A stretch of 64,000 nt of DNA from Hoylesella buccalis ATCC 35310 (GCF_000177075.1 NZ_ADEG01000016.1:24364-88363), one strand, 5' to 3'; positions 17,532 through 26,047 are shown, counted from the stretch's first letter. Notes: generated from the sequence alone by a model not told the origin. Made by a program: numbers and translations.

Positions 17532-17584
17532 GGAACGGCTTACGGATGAAGCATCAATGTTTATCTTCGTCTGTAAGCCGTTCC
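17532..17584 (+). terminator. Strong hairpin terminator of the HTH gene pair
   Basis: GGAACGGCTTAC (17532-17543) pairs with GTAAGCCGTTCC (17573-17584), and the stem continues inward with GATGAAG/CTTCGTC-type pairing. It is flanked by an A-run and a T-rich tail. Confidence 0.8.
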
Positions 17585-17650
17585 TATATTTCTTCTGATT
17601 TCCCGCCAGTCGCTTGTTTCCGTTGCCGGATGCCTCGAATGCGTGTGGCT

Positions 17651-17742
17651 GGCAGTGGCAAGGTTTTCGGGCTGAATACGCTCAAACCCGTTTGAGGAAG
17701 ATTCTGCCCGAAACGGCTCTGCCGCCCGACCTTGCCAATGCC
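17651..17742. repeat. Large GC-rich inverted repeat in the gene-free stretch before the integrase unit
   Basis: GGCAGTGGCAAGGTTTTCGGGC (arms quoted as GGCAGTGGCAAGGT and TCGGGC, 17651-17672) is matched by GCCCG, ACCTTGCC and AATGCC at 17724-17742 on the other strand. A small inner palindrome lies around CAAACCCGTTTG. The 346-base stretch 17459-17804 shows no credible gene. The repeat may serve as a recombination or transfer site. Confidence 0.4.
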
Positions 17743-17804
17743 CTCAAAGCCACATGCTACCTTTGCATCCGGGCATCGGGAACAGGTGGCTGACGGGATG
17801 AACC

Positions 17805-18185
17805 TCAATTATACCATAGGTTGCTGCCCTTGCCATAGGAAACAAACAATGTGACCGGATTCCCTTTCTTGGTGGCGCAGATTTCATTTATTACGAACCG
17901 CCTGAACAAAAGGGTCCCTTTGCTACATATTTTGAAAGCGATGGCTATAATCATTTCAAAATTATACACATCATAACTGATACCATCGGGTTGCCTGATA
18001 TATCGCATTGTTTCGGCTTCATTCAGTTCCTTGTTCTTGTAGATTGCTCGTATCGCCTTGCGGATGTCGTACGAGAATACCCCGAACATGTCGGCTATCT
18101 CAAACTTTGTCATCCATATAGGGGCAGTCGGCACTATAACTACGCCCGTTTCACTGATTGTTATTATTCCTCTGTTCATAATCAA
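17805..18185 (-). CDS. Hypothetical protein in the integrase unit, 126 aa
   Basis: A 126-residue protein whose ATG overlaps the integrase stop by 4 bases, so it is translated with the integrase. The middle, IWMTKFEIADMFGVFSYDIRKAIRAIYKN, looks like a helix-turn-helix of the kind found at the N-terminus of RhuM/Fic-associated proteins. ISYDVYNFEMIIAIAFKI follows. No transmembrane or signal segment is seen. Genes of this type often sit downstream of Bacteroidetes integrases and may be accessory DNA-binding factors. Function unknown. Confidence 0.6.
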   Translation of the reverse strand: MIMNRGIITISETGVVIVPTAPIWMTKFEIADMFGVFSYDIRKAIRAIYKNKELNEAETMRYIRQPDGISYDVYNFEMIIAIAFKICSKGTLLFRRFVINEICATKKGNPVTLFVSYGKGSNLWYN

Positions 18186-19414
18186 AGATTTTTTGATAAG
18201 GCACTTTTCACATTCATCATATCTTTGAAGATGGAAGAATCCAGCACACGGGCATAGTGCTGCGTCATTTTTATGTTGGAATGACCGAGCATTTTCGCCA
18301 CATTCTCAATGCTTACACCATTGGCGAGGCACACAGAGGTCGCATACGAGTGCCGGGCTGTGTGCGTGGTCAAGCACTTTGATATGCCACACAAATCGGC
18401 TATCTCTTTCAGGTAGCTGTTCATCTTCTGATTGCAGGGGACAGGGAGCAATACATTTTTCTTTTGGCAAGTAGGATGGCTTTTGTATTTCTCCAAAATC
18501 TGCATCGGAATATCGAGCAAAGGGATGTTGCACATATTCTTCGTCTTTTGGCGAGGCTTGCGAATCCAATAATTGCCGTTGTTGTCTTGAACGATATGTT
18601 CGGCAGATAGCTGCTGTACATCAATGAACGCCAACCCAGTGAACGCAGCAAAGGTGAAGACATCACGCACAACCGTAATCCTGTCCAAAGAAAACTCCTT
18701 GTTGTAGATTGTGAGCAGCTCATCCATAGTTAGGAACTCACGGATAACTTCCTTCTCGTGGAACTTGATACCGATAAACGGGTCTTTGGTTATCCATTCG
18801 TTGGCAAGTGCGAGATTGGTTATCTTCTTCAGGCACTTCATATAACGGATGACCGTATTTTGTTGGCACTCCTTTTCCGTCTTGAGATAAAATTCAAAAG
18901 CACGTACTAGTTCACCATTGATTTCCGACAAGGGCAAATCCTCCTTGTCATATTTCAGTTTGATAAGTTCTGCTAGATAGCGTTTGCAGCTTTCATAACG
19001 GCGGACAGTAATCAGCGCATAGTCCTTGCCCACAAGTTCACGGCATTGGTCGTTATGCTCCTGTATGGTTTGGATGAGTGTGCGGACTTCCTTCACTTCT
19101 TCGTTAGCTCCAAAGAACTTTTCTTGCAAGATTCTGGCTGTGATGGAGTGGTTCCTCTCTTCCAGTTCATCGAACAGCTTGCGCAACTTGATTTTGGCTT
19201 GCTCGATGTAGAGATTGAGTTCACAAGCCTTGCGGCTCTTGCCTTTGGCGCACTCCTTCGCTTGATTCCACAGGGCAGGCTCAATGCTCATGCGGATGTT
19301 GTTTTCCACTCGCGCACCATTCACGGTGATGCGCATACACACGGAGGCTTCCCCGTTTTTCAGCAGTTTGGCTTTCTTGATGAAGAAAAGCACATTGAAT
19401 GAGTTTCGTTTCAT
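18182..19414 (-). CDS. int: Tyrosine recombinase (integrase) of the tRNA-Phe element
   Basis: A 410-residue tyrosine recombinase with an arm-binding N-terminus, a SAM-like core-binding domain (about 100-210) and a catalytic domain. HTARHSYAT supplies His-x-x-Arg and LGHSNIKMTQHYARV the second His and the nucleophile Tyr. The first catalytic Arg is missing: the box reads FTGLAFIDVQQL where most enzymes have TGLR. The same loss is known in CTnDOT integrase. It lies about 245 bases from the tRNA-Phe 3' end, the expected place for an enzyme inserting at that site. Confidence 0.93.
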   Translation of the reverse strand: MKRNSFNVLFFIKKAKLLKNGEASVCMRITVNGARVENNIRMSIEPALWNQAKECAKGKSRKACELNLYIEQAKIKLRKLFDELEERNHSITARILQEKFFGANEEVKEVRTLIQTIQEHNDQCRELVGKDYALITVRRYESCKRYLAELIKLKYDKEDLPLSEINGELVRAFEFYLKTEKECQQNTVIRYMKCLKKITNLALANEWITKDPFIGIKFHEKEVIREFLTMDELLTIYNKEFSLDRITVVRDVFTFAAFTGLAFIDVQQLSAEHIVQDNNGNYWIRKPRQKTKNMCNIPLLDIPMQILEKYKSHPTCQKKNVLLPVPCNQKMNSYLKEIADLCGISKCLTTHTARHSYATSVCLANGVSIENVAKMLGHSNIKMTQHYARVLDSSIFKDMMNVKSALSKNL

Positions 19415-19437
19415 GTTCCTACAGTTTTTTCGTTGGA

Positions 19438-19445
19438 CAAAAGTA
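19438..19445 (-). promoter_or_regulatory. -7 box of the integrase gene
   Basis: TACTTTTG on the minus strand fits TAnnTTTG, 24 bases before the ATG. Confidence 0.5.
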
Positions 19446-19658
19446 GGAAACCATACACGCTTTCTTGATACGCAAAATATTGCAAATCAGAGAGAAATAA
19501 TCTTGTTCGGTGGAGATTCGCGTTCCACCTTTCTTGCTCCACCGATTGGAACACCGGAAACGGTAACATTCTGCCGTTTTTTGCGTCCCTGCGAAAAACA
19601 AAAAATCCCGATTTCGTTTGGAAATCAAGATTTTACTGCTTTTTGCTTTTCTTCAAAG

Positions 19659-19731
19659 TGGTGCCACCAGGAATCGAACCGGGGACACAAGGATTTTCAG
19701 TCCTTTGCTCTACCAACTGAGCTATGGCACC
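19659..19731 (-). tRNA. tRNA-Phe (anticodon GAA)
   Basis: The minus strand gives a full 73-nt cloverleaf. The acceptor stem is GGTGCCA/TGGCACC, the D-arm GCTCAGTTGGTAGAGC, the anticodon loop CTGAAAA with GAA, and the T-arm GGTTCGATTCC, with discriminator A. CCA is not encoded. Its 3' end is the presumed attachment site of the mobile element to the left, and the gene remains whole. Confidence 0.96.
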
Positions 19732-19747
19732 ATTGCTTTTGCGGTTG

Positions 19748-19755
19748 CAAAGGTA
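19748..19755 (-). promoter_or_regulatory. -7 box of tRNA-Phe
   Basis: TACCTTTG on the minus strand, 16 bases before the mature tRNA 5' end. Confidence 0.55.
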
Positions 19756-19901
19756 AGAAATATTATCTAATCACCGAAACATTTCTTGAAAAAATGTTAC
19801 TGATTAATATTTGTTAACAAAGAAAACGCACGATGAAAGTGCATATATGCGTCTGTCATCCGAAGCGTTTCCAATGGCCAGCTCACACACAAAGAGTTCA
19901 T

Positions 19902-21008
19902 TTATAGCGGATTCCACCCCTGAGCCCGTAGTGTAAATTCTTGATTGTCACGTGTGATTAGTTGGGCACCCAATGATTCTTTGGTAATATGTCCAATCAT
20001 TCGCACGCCTTCTATCTGCTGTATCTTTTCATGATCGGGGATGGGAACAGTGAAAAGCAGTTCGTAGTCTTCGCCGCCATTCAACGCACAAGTCGTGACA
20101 TTCATGTTCAACTCTTCTGCCATGACGGCTGTTTGGTAGTCAATTGGCAGGTTCTTCTCATAAATTCTACATCCGCATTTGCTTTGTTTGCATATATGGA
20201 GCAGTTCACTGCTCAATCCATCGGAGATGTCAATCATGGCAGTAGGGTGGATGTTAGCTGTCTGGAGCTTTTCAATGATGTCCCCTCTTGCTTCTGTTTG
20301 CAGTTGTCTTTGCAGCAGATACTCCTTCCCAGCAAAGTCTGGTTGGAAGTTACCAAGCTCGCTAAGTTTCTTCTTTAGGTGTTCTACAAGTTGATTGTCT
20401 TGTTCCTTTTGCGCTGCTTTAAGCTTCTTGTTGAGTTCATCTACCTGCTGGTAATATACATCTTTCTCACGTTCTAACAGCATCAGTCCCATGTAGGCTG
20501 CACCCAAATCGCCGCTGACGCAAATCAAGTCAGTGTCTTTAGCACCACTGCGATAGACGATGTCTTCCTTTTTTGCTTCCCCAATACAGGTAATGCTGAT
20601 GGCAATACCCGTGCGAGAGGATGTCGTGTCACCTCCCACAATGTCCACATGCCATTTGTTGCATGCCATTTGTAGGCCGCTATAAAAAGCCTCCATGTCT
20701 TCAACTTTAAACCTTTTGTCAATGGCAAGGCTCACCAACAACTGCTTTGGTGTTCCATTCATGGCAAATATATCGCTGATATTCACCATGGCTGACTTGT
20801 AGCCAAGATGTTGCATGTCGATGTAGGTGAGGTCAAAATGAACACCTTCCATCAGCATGTCGGTGGTCATCAGTACTTCCTTATCGGGATAGTGCATCAC
20901 GGCGCAATCGTCACCAATACCAAGTTTTGTTGATTGGTTCTGTATTTGGATGTCTTTTGTGAGGTGATCTATGAGTTTGAATTCACCCAGTTTTGAAATG
21001 TCTGTCAT
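19902..21008 (-). CDS. thiL: Thiamine-monophosphate kinase
   Basis: A 368-residue ThiL, which phosphorylates thiamine monophosphate to the cofactor thiamine diphosphate with ATP. Typical segments are LGEFKLIDHL at the start, GIGDDCAVM with the metal-binding aspartates, TTDMLMEGVHFDL, VGGDTTSSRTG, ISCIGEA-like ISITCIGEA, IDISDGLSSELLHI and NGGEDYELLFTVP. The protein is longer than most ThiL proteins because of a charged helical insertion at about residues 180-215 (DELNKKLKAAQKEQ), as in other Bacteroidales. It is transcribed alone or with punA. Confidence 0.93.
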   Translation of the reverse strand: MTDISKLGEFKLIDHLTKDIQIQNQSTKLGIGDDCAVMHYPDKEVLMTTDMLMEGVHFDLTYIDMQHLGYKSAMVNISDIFAMNGTPKQLLVSLAIDKRFKVEDMEAFYSGLQMACNKWHVDIVGGDTTSSRTGIAISITCIGEAKKEDIVYRSGAKDTDLICVSGDLGAAYMGLMLLEREKDVYYQQVDELNKKLKAAQKEQDNQLVEHLKKKLSELGNFQPDFAGKEYLLQRQLQTEARGDIIEKLQTANIHPTAMIDISDGLSSELLHICKQSKCGCRIYEKNLPIDYQTAVMAEELNMNVTTCALNGGEDYELLFTVPIPDHEKIQQIEGVRMIGHITKESLGAQLITRDNQEFTLRAQGWNPL

Positions 21009-21048
21009 TCGCTTGAGTAGTAATTTGCTGTAAAGTCTATAGATTACA

Positions 21049-21117
21049 AGGTGAGTTGACAGGAGTATCCAATCACTTTTATAGAAATGTGAGCGGGTGG
21101 ATGTAACTTGTCAACTC
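21049..21117. terminator. Inverted repeat between punA and thiL
   Basis: GTGAGTTGACA (21049-21059) and TGTCAACTCAC (21107-21117) are perfectly complementary across a 47-base loop. Probably a long terminator or processing hairpin; there is no clear T-run. Confidence 0.4.
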
Positions 21118-21143
21118 ACTCATCAGCTTACGGTGAGCATGTG

Positions 21144-21953
21144 TTAACTTCTCTTGATGATTTCGCTCATGATTTCAGTCATCAGCGGCTGAGCCTTGTT
21201 AGCAGCAGCCTGAACCTCTTCATGAGAAACTTCGACGGGTTGTCCCTCAATGCCTAAATCTGTTATGATGCTCATTCCAAACACCTTGATGCCACAGTGA
21301 CGAGCCACGATAACTTCGGGTACGGTGCTCATTCCAACAGCGTCACCCCCTAAACGATGATACATCCTGTATTCTGCAGGTGTTTCAAAAGTCGGTCCCT
21401 GTACGCCAACGTAGACACCATGAACCACTCTGATACCTTTTTCTTTGGCAATTTTGTCAGCCAGTGTTCTTAGTTGTCCGTCATAAGCCTCATGCATGTC
21501 AGGGAATCTTGGACCTGTTGGGAAGTTCTTACCATGAAGTGGATGCTCAGGGAAGAAGTTGATATGATCGTCGATGATCATCAAATCTCCAATTTTAAAG
21601 TCGGGATTCATTCCTCCCGAGGCATTGGAAACAAACAATATTTCAATGCCCAGCTCGTACATGATGCGCTCTGGGAAGGTTACTTCTTTCATGTCATAAC
21701 CTTCATAATAGTGGAATCGGCCTTGCATAGCCATGATGTCCTTGCCGCCCAGCTTGCCAAAAATAAGCTTGCCAGAATGACCTTCCACCGTGGACAGGGG
21801 GAAGTTTGGAATGTCAGTATAGGCGAATTCGTAACTATCTGTTATCTCTGAAGCTAATTGTCCTAGTCCGGTTCCCAGGATGATTGCTGTCTTTGGACTT
21901 GTTGTCATCCTTTCTTTCAACCAGGATGCTGTTTCTTGAATTTTTTCGTACAT
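21144..21953 (-). CDS. punA: Purine-nucleoside phosphorylase
   Basis: A trimeric purine nucleoside phosphorylase that splits purine (deoxy)ribonucleosides with phosphate. Family motifs are the phosphate-binding ILGTGLGQLA, VEGHSGKL, QGRFHYYEGYD, VSNASGGMNPDFKIGDLMII, the GPTFETPAEYRMYHRLGGDAVGMST signature (quoted in part) and the late histidine region. The start is placed at MYEKIQETASWLK (21953), giving 269 residues; an ATG 33 bases upstream adds unlike residues. Its first 119 bases overlap the 3' end of lpxK in another frame, so translation is probably coupled. Confidence 0.92.
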   Translation of the reverse strand: MYEKIQETASWLKERMTTSPKTAIILGTGLGQLASEITDSYEFAYTDIPNFPLSTVEGHSGKLIFGKLGGKDIMAMQGRFHYYEGYDMKEVTFPERIMYELGIEILFVSNASGGMNPDFKIGDLMIIDDHINFFPEHPLHGKNFPTGPRFPDMHEAYDGQLRTLADKIAKEKGIRVVHGVYVGVQGPTFETPAEYRMYHRLGGDAVGMSTVPEVIVARHCGIKVFGMSIITDLGIEGQPVEVSHEEVQAAANKAQPLMTEIMSEIIKRS

Positions 21954-23013
21954 AACTAATGATTTTATGATTGAATGTTTCTTCATCGTTTTGAAGAAAA
22001 CTTATTTGTATCGGTAATGAATAAATGGCATTCTTGACTTGGTCAGAAAGGCCGTCTACAGCGATCAGTCGCGTGGCATCTTTTTCGGTTGTGATGACAA
22101 TTTTAGGTGAAGAGATTGTTTCAAATTGTGCATTTAGTTTGTCTATGTCTTTCCTTGTGAACAGGTGGTGGTCAGCAAATTTTAATGGATGAATTTGCTG
22201 ACAATGGTGTTTCAGGTCTTCATACATTTGCTTGGGCGAAGCGATGCCCGTCACCAAGAGCACGTTTGTCTTCTTAATGGTATGGAGAGAGCGAGTTTCG
22301 CCTCCGAATATTGGTTGCAAACTACCATATTTAATCGTCGTGAAGAACAGTGATTGAAAAGGGTAGAGGTCCAGGTTTTTGGTCAAAACCCGAAACTCCA
22401 TTGGCTTTAAGTCCTTAGGACATTTAGTCACGATAACCATATCTGCACGGTTTTTCCCACTCAATGGTTCACGTAGACGACCGGCTGGCAACAGTTGGTC
22501 GTTCATGATGAATCGATGATAGTCTACCAGCAAGATGTTGATGCCTGGCTTTACATAGCGATGTTGGAAGGCATCGTCGAGGATGATTACATCAACATCT
22601 TTCGTTTCTGCATCAGATGCCAGGTTCTCAATGCCCCTCCTTCTGTTCTCATCCACAGCAATGAAGATGTTAGGGAATTTGGATTTCATCTGGAACGGCT
22701 CATCCCCAATTGCCTGCATGGTTGAATCTTCGTGCGCCAGTACATAGCCTTTACTTTTTCGTTTATATCCCCTGGACAGCACACCCACTTTCATCCTGTC
22801 ACCAAGGAGGCGTACCAGGTATTCAACATGCGGTGTTTTTCCCGTTCCACCCACAGTCATGTTTCCAACGGAGATGATGGGAATATCGTATGTCTGTTCT
22901 TTCAGGATGCCCATTTCAAACATTTGATTGCGCAACCTTACACCAATTCCATACAGCCAACTCAGTGGCAGCAGCCATTCGTTAATCTTTATATAATCTC
23001 CTTCTGTCCTCAT
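21835..23013 (-). CDS. lpxK: Tetraacyldisaccharide 4'-kinase (lipid A synthesis)
   Basis: A 392-residue LpxK, the inner-membrane kinase that adds the 4'-phosphate of lipid A. It has the P-loop GNMTVGGTGKTPHVEYL, LSRGYKRKSKG, GDEPFQMKSKFPNI, DDAFQHRYVKPG and GRLREPLSGKNRAD. The last 35-40 residues (VERKDDNKSKDSNHPGNRTR) are read from the 5' part of punA in a different frame and do not look like conserved LpxK. The original stop was probably lost, extending the protein into punA. Confidence 0.92.
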   Translation of the reverse strand: MRTEGDYIKINEWLLPLSWLYGIGVRLRNQMFEMGILKEQTYDIPIISVGNMTVGGTGKTPHVEYLVRLLGDRMKVGVLSRGYKRKSKGYVLAHEDSTMQAIGDEPFQMKSKFPNIFIAVDENRRRGIENLASDAETKDVDVIILDDAFQHRYVKPGINILLVDYHRFIMNDQLLPAGRLREPLSGKNRADMVIVTKCPKDLKPMEFRVLTKNLDLYPFQSLFFTTIKYGSLQPIFGGETRSLHTIKKTNVLLVTGIASPKQMYEDLKHHCQQIHPLKFADHHLFTRKDIDKLNAQFETISSPKIVITTEKDATRLIAVDGLSDQVKNAIYSLPIQISFLQNDEETFNHKIISYVRKNSRNSILVERKDDNKSKDSNHPGNRTRTISFRDNR

Positions 23014-23105
23014 TCATTACATTGAGTCTTACTCATGCAAATCGGCATCATGTATGATAGCCGCTGTTTCGATGCGAGTTAAGACCGTGGTTTTGATGTT
23101 CTTGA

Positions 23106-24875
23106 TTATCTGATGTTCAGATAAAAAGGTATACGAGCTTGAATCATATTTTGCTGATTCATTGTCTTGAGCAACATGAAAGGCTCATAATATTCGTCTA
23201 ATGTGGCTCGTAATTGCTCGTCAAGATAGTTGCCGCCGCTCATGGCACCCGTCAATTGATCCATCCAACTTGCCTTTGCAGGATAGTCTTGCGTGTAAAA
23301 CTCATCGAGTTTAGCCAGCTTTGCAGCTTTTTCAACCGCTTTATCCAGACCACCTAATTCGTCTACCAGTTTGATTTTCAAAGCATCTCGTCCTACGAAG
23401 ACGTGCCCTTGAGCGATAGCCTCAACTTGATTGACAGACAATTTGCGTCCGTCAGCCACGCGTTGGCGGAAGAGAGCGTACCCTCTATCAATATATCTTG
23501 CGAGGTAACCGATTTCTTCTGCGTTCAGTGGTCGTGCTGACGAGCCAAACGTAGAATTCTTATTGGTCTTCACTTCATCAAATTTGATTCCCAATTTCTG
23601 TGTAAGCAACTGACTCATATCTGGTATCATGGCAAAAATACCGATGCTGCCCGTAAGTGTGGTAGGCTGCGCTACAATCCAATTGGCATTGCAACCCATG
23701 TAATATCCGCCTGATGCAGCCATATCACCCATCGAAACCACTACGGGTTTCTTCTTCTTCAGTTGCTCAACCTGATTCCACATCTGCTCTGAAGCGTATG
23801 CACTTCCGCCGCCTGAGTTGATTCTAAGAACAACAGCTTTCACGTCATCATCTTCCGCCAAAGCCTCCAAATCCTTGCAAACTTCCGAACCTACAATCAT
23901 GTGTTCTGCACCAAACATGCTGCCAGTCACCGGATTGTCGACGATAGAGCCGTATGCATAATACACTGCAACCTGTTTTCCTTCGGTTTCTTCCTTGACA
24001 CTACGCATGTCAGTGACGCCCACTTGGTTGACAGGATCATCCTTGTCGAGTCCAAACATCTTCTTAACTTCGTCCTTCACCTGGTTGGTATAAAGCAAGC
24101 CATCTACCAATTTGGCATCTACATAGTCCTTTGGATTGCTGAAGGTTATCAAGCTGTCAGCATATTGGTTCAACTTATCCACGTTGATTTTCCTGCTGTC
24201 ACTCACCGCCTTGAGCACGTCTGACCAAATACCGTCGATGTAAGCCTGCGTTTGCTCACGACTGGGATCGCTCATCTTGTCGGCGATGTACATTTCAGTG
24301 GCACTCTTGTATTTTCCAACTTTGACGACTTGATACTGTATACCGACTTTTTTCAGCAAATCTTTCACAAACATCGGTTGAGCGCCAATGCCGTGCCAAT
24401 CAATCATGCCTTGTGGATTCAGGAAAACCTTGTCAGCCACAGAGGCCAGATAGTAGTTGCCCTGAGTGTAGTTGTCACCGTAAGCAATGATTTTTTTGCC
24501 GCTTTTTTTGAAGTCTAAGAGTGCATTTCTTATCTCTTGTCTACTGGCATAATTAGCCAAAAATATACCCGACTCTATATAGATTCCTTTGATTCTGTCA
24601 TTATTTTTTGCTTTTTTGATGGCAGAAAGAATATCGTCAAGCCCTGCGGAACCAAGTTCGTTTCCGGTGAGCATTCCCCAAACATTATCACTACCTTGTT
24701 CAGCCAAACTACCTGAAAGATTTAAAACAAGAATTGAGTTTTTGCTTACATTTTGAGTAGCTTGCGCAGATGATATCAAACCTACTATACTCATCGTGCC
24801 AAAAATCACCACAATCAGTCCAAAAACGATCAGTCCTACGACTGTTGCTCCAACATATTTGAAAAAATCTTTCAT
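23106..24875 (-). CDS. sppA: Signal peptide peptidase SppA, 67K type
   Basis: A 589-residue membrane-anchored serine protease that degrades cleaved signal peptides. The start at 24875 (MKDFFKYVGATVVGL) places a transmembrane anchor at residues 8-33; an in-frame ATG 57 bases upstream adds 19 odd residues. The two tandem S49 domains are visible. GKYKSATEMY supplies the general-base lysine and MAASGGYYMGC the nucleophilic serine, followed by TLTGSIGIFAM. Length is normal for the long (67K) form. It sits 92 bases upstream of lpxK in the same direction, likely one envelope unit with lpxK and punA. Confidence 0.93.
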   Translation of the reverse strand: MKDFFKYVGATVVGLIVFGLIVVIFGTMSIVGLISSAQATQNVSKNSILVLNLSGSLAEQGSDNVWGMLTGNELGSAGLDDILSAIKKAKNNDRIKGIYIESGIFLANYASRQEIRNALLDFKKSGKKIIAYGDNYTQGNYYLASVADKVFLNPQGMIDWHGIGAQPMFVKDLLKKVGIQYQVVKVGKYKSATEMYIADKMSDPSREQTQAYIDGIWSDVLKAVSDSRKINVDKLNQYADSLITFSNPKDYVDAKLVDGLLYTNQVKDEVKKMFGLDKDDPVNQVGVTDMRSVKEETEGKQVAVYYAYGSIVDNPVTGSMFGAEHMIVGSEVCKDLEALAEDDDVKAVVLRINSGGGSAYASEQMWNQVEQLKKKKPVVVSMGDMAASGGYYMGCNANWIVAQPTTLTGSIGIFAMIPDMSQLLTQKLGIKFDEVKTNKNSTFGSSARPLNAEEIGYLARYIDRGYALFRQRVADGRKLSVNQVEAIAQGHVFVGRDALKIKLVDELGGLDKAVEKAAKLAKLDEFYTQDYPAKASWMDQLTGAMSGGNYLDEQLRATLDEYYEPFMLLKTMNQQNMIQARIPFYLNIR

Positions 24876-24963
24876 AGAGATAAAGTTTTGATTACTGAAT
24901 GCAAATATACTTAATTTTATCCATAATGTCATGAAATACTTCGTTTTTTTAAGTAATCTGTCA

Positions 24964-24971
24964 TATATTTG
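24964..24971 (+). promoter_or_regulatory. -7 box touching the SDR start codon
   Basis: TATATTTG lies 5 bases before the ATG at 24977, implying a leaderless or nearly leaderless mRNA. Confidence 0.55.
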
Positions 24972-24976
24972 TCATC

Positions 24977-25744
24977 ATGAACAAAGTAATTATCATGGGA
25001 GCCTCATCAGGAATGGGGAAAGAACTGGCACAACTCTTTTATGATGCCGGTTGGACTGTCGGGATAGCGGCCCGACGTATCGACTGTTTGAACAAGTGGA
25101 GAGAAGAAAATCTTATTCGGAACTTCCCCGCAAGCAATGGCTCGCAAGCGCGCACTTCAACCATTCATACAGCCCAAATTGATGTATGTAGCGATGGTGC
25201 ACCCGCCCAGTTGCTTGATTTAATTGAGCGCATGGGTGGGGTAGACTTGTATTTACACGTGTCAGGTGTTGGAAAAATCAACCAAGAGCTTCAGGAAGAT
25301 ATAGAGCTGAACACGGTAAACACCAATGGCATGGGGTTCGTCAGGATGGTGGGAACAGCCTACAGATATATGGCAGTGCATGGGGGAGGGCACATTGCTG
25401 TGATATCATCCATTGCTGGAACCAAAGGATTGGGGCCGGCACCGGCATACAGTGCAACCAAATCCATGCAAAACATTTACATTCAGTCACTTGAGCAATT
25501 GGCCAATTCTCGTAAACTCAACATCAAATTTACGGATCTTAGGCCAGGTTTTGTAGACACTCCTTTGCTCAATGGCGGCTCGTATCCCATGTTGATGAAT
25601 CAGAAAACAGTTGCCGCCAAGATGTTTCATGCCATCATGCGTCATGAACATGTACGCGTCATCGATTGGCGGTGGTCTGTTTTGGTTGCCTTATGGAAGT
25701 TGGTACCCAATTGGATTTGGAGGAGAATACCACTGAAAAGATGA
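24977..25744 (+). CDS. Short-chain dehydrogenase/reductase
   Basis: A 255-residue SDR oxidoreductase. The N-terminal Rossmann motif is VIIMGASSGMGKEL, and LHVSGVGK replaces the usual NNAG. VISSIAG precedes the catalytic YSATK, and DLRPGFVDTPLL follows. The Rossmann strand begins at residue 4, so the ATG at 24977 must be the start despite the promoter box directly before it. A basic, Trp-rich tail (WKLVPNWIWRRIPLKR) may touch the membrane. Substrate unknown. It is divergent from sppA and apparently monocistronic. Confidence 0.88.
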   Translation: MNKVIIMGASSGMGKELAQLFYDAGWTVGIAARRIDCLNKWREENLIRNFPASNGSQARTSTIHTAQIDVCSDGAPAQLLDLIERMGGVDLYLHVSGVGKINQELQEDIELNTVNTNGMGFVRMVGTAYRYMAVHGGGHIAVISSIAGTKGLGPAPAYSATKSMQNIYIQSLEQLANSRKLNIKFTDLRPGFVDTPLLNGGSYPMLMNQKTVAAKMFHAIMRHEHVRVIDWRWSVLVALWKLVPNWIWRRIPLKR

Positions 25745-25833
25745 TGAAAAATGAAGTGTCTAAGGTATGTCCGAAACAGTCTGTTGGGCCATTGTTGGTT
25801 TCCTTAGAAAACTGCTTGACACACATGACGTTA

Positions 25834-25918
25834 CAATCTCATTGAGTTAATCGCGCAAAGTCAATGAGTTTGGCCTCCAAAGTCATTGACTTTGCCCTCC
25901 AATATCAATGACTTTAAA
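25834..25918. repeat. Four imperfect 22-bp tandem units with palindromic cores
   Basis: Units built on AAAGTCATTGACTTT plus GGCCTCC-like linkers repeat in the 303-base gap after the SDR gene: CTCATTGAGTTAATCGCGC, AAAGTCAATGAGTTTGGCCTCC (split as AAAGTCAATGAG and TTTGGCCTCC), AAAGTCATTGACTTTGCC and ATATCAATGACTTT. Each core is self-complementary. No gene is seen in this gap. Confidence 0.65.
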
Positions 25919-26047
25919 ACGAAATAGATAACAGATTGAATATCATTTGTTTACAACATTCGTTCAGTCGGGTTCTCATATTTGATAAAGCGGCAGTGTT
26001 AGCTCTCATCTGAAGCGTGTCTCTCACATCTTTATATAATGCCGTGA

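Larger units (their letters stand above)
476..19676. mobile_element. Decayed CTnDOT-related integrative/mobilizable element at tRNA-Phe
   Basis: The element is bounded by the attL-like site at 476-494 and the tRNA-Phe 3' end at 19658-19676, with the integrase at the tRNA side. Its contents are rteA/rteB/rteC, two HTH_17 genes, mobA, DUF3408, an oriT-like region, resistance-type enzymes and fossils (group II intron, restriction-modification fragment). A relaxase, coupling protein and all tra genes are missing, so it would need a helper element. GC content is mosaic: the rteAB and mob-HTH parts are GC-rich, while the ATPase, AraC and GNAT parts are AT-rich, pointing to stepwise assembly. Confidence 0.7.

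Noticed and set aside
19419..19628. A 69-codon minus-strand frame between the integrase and tRNA-Phe
   Set aside because: It overlaps the integrase promoter and has no start signal or homology.
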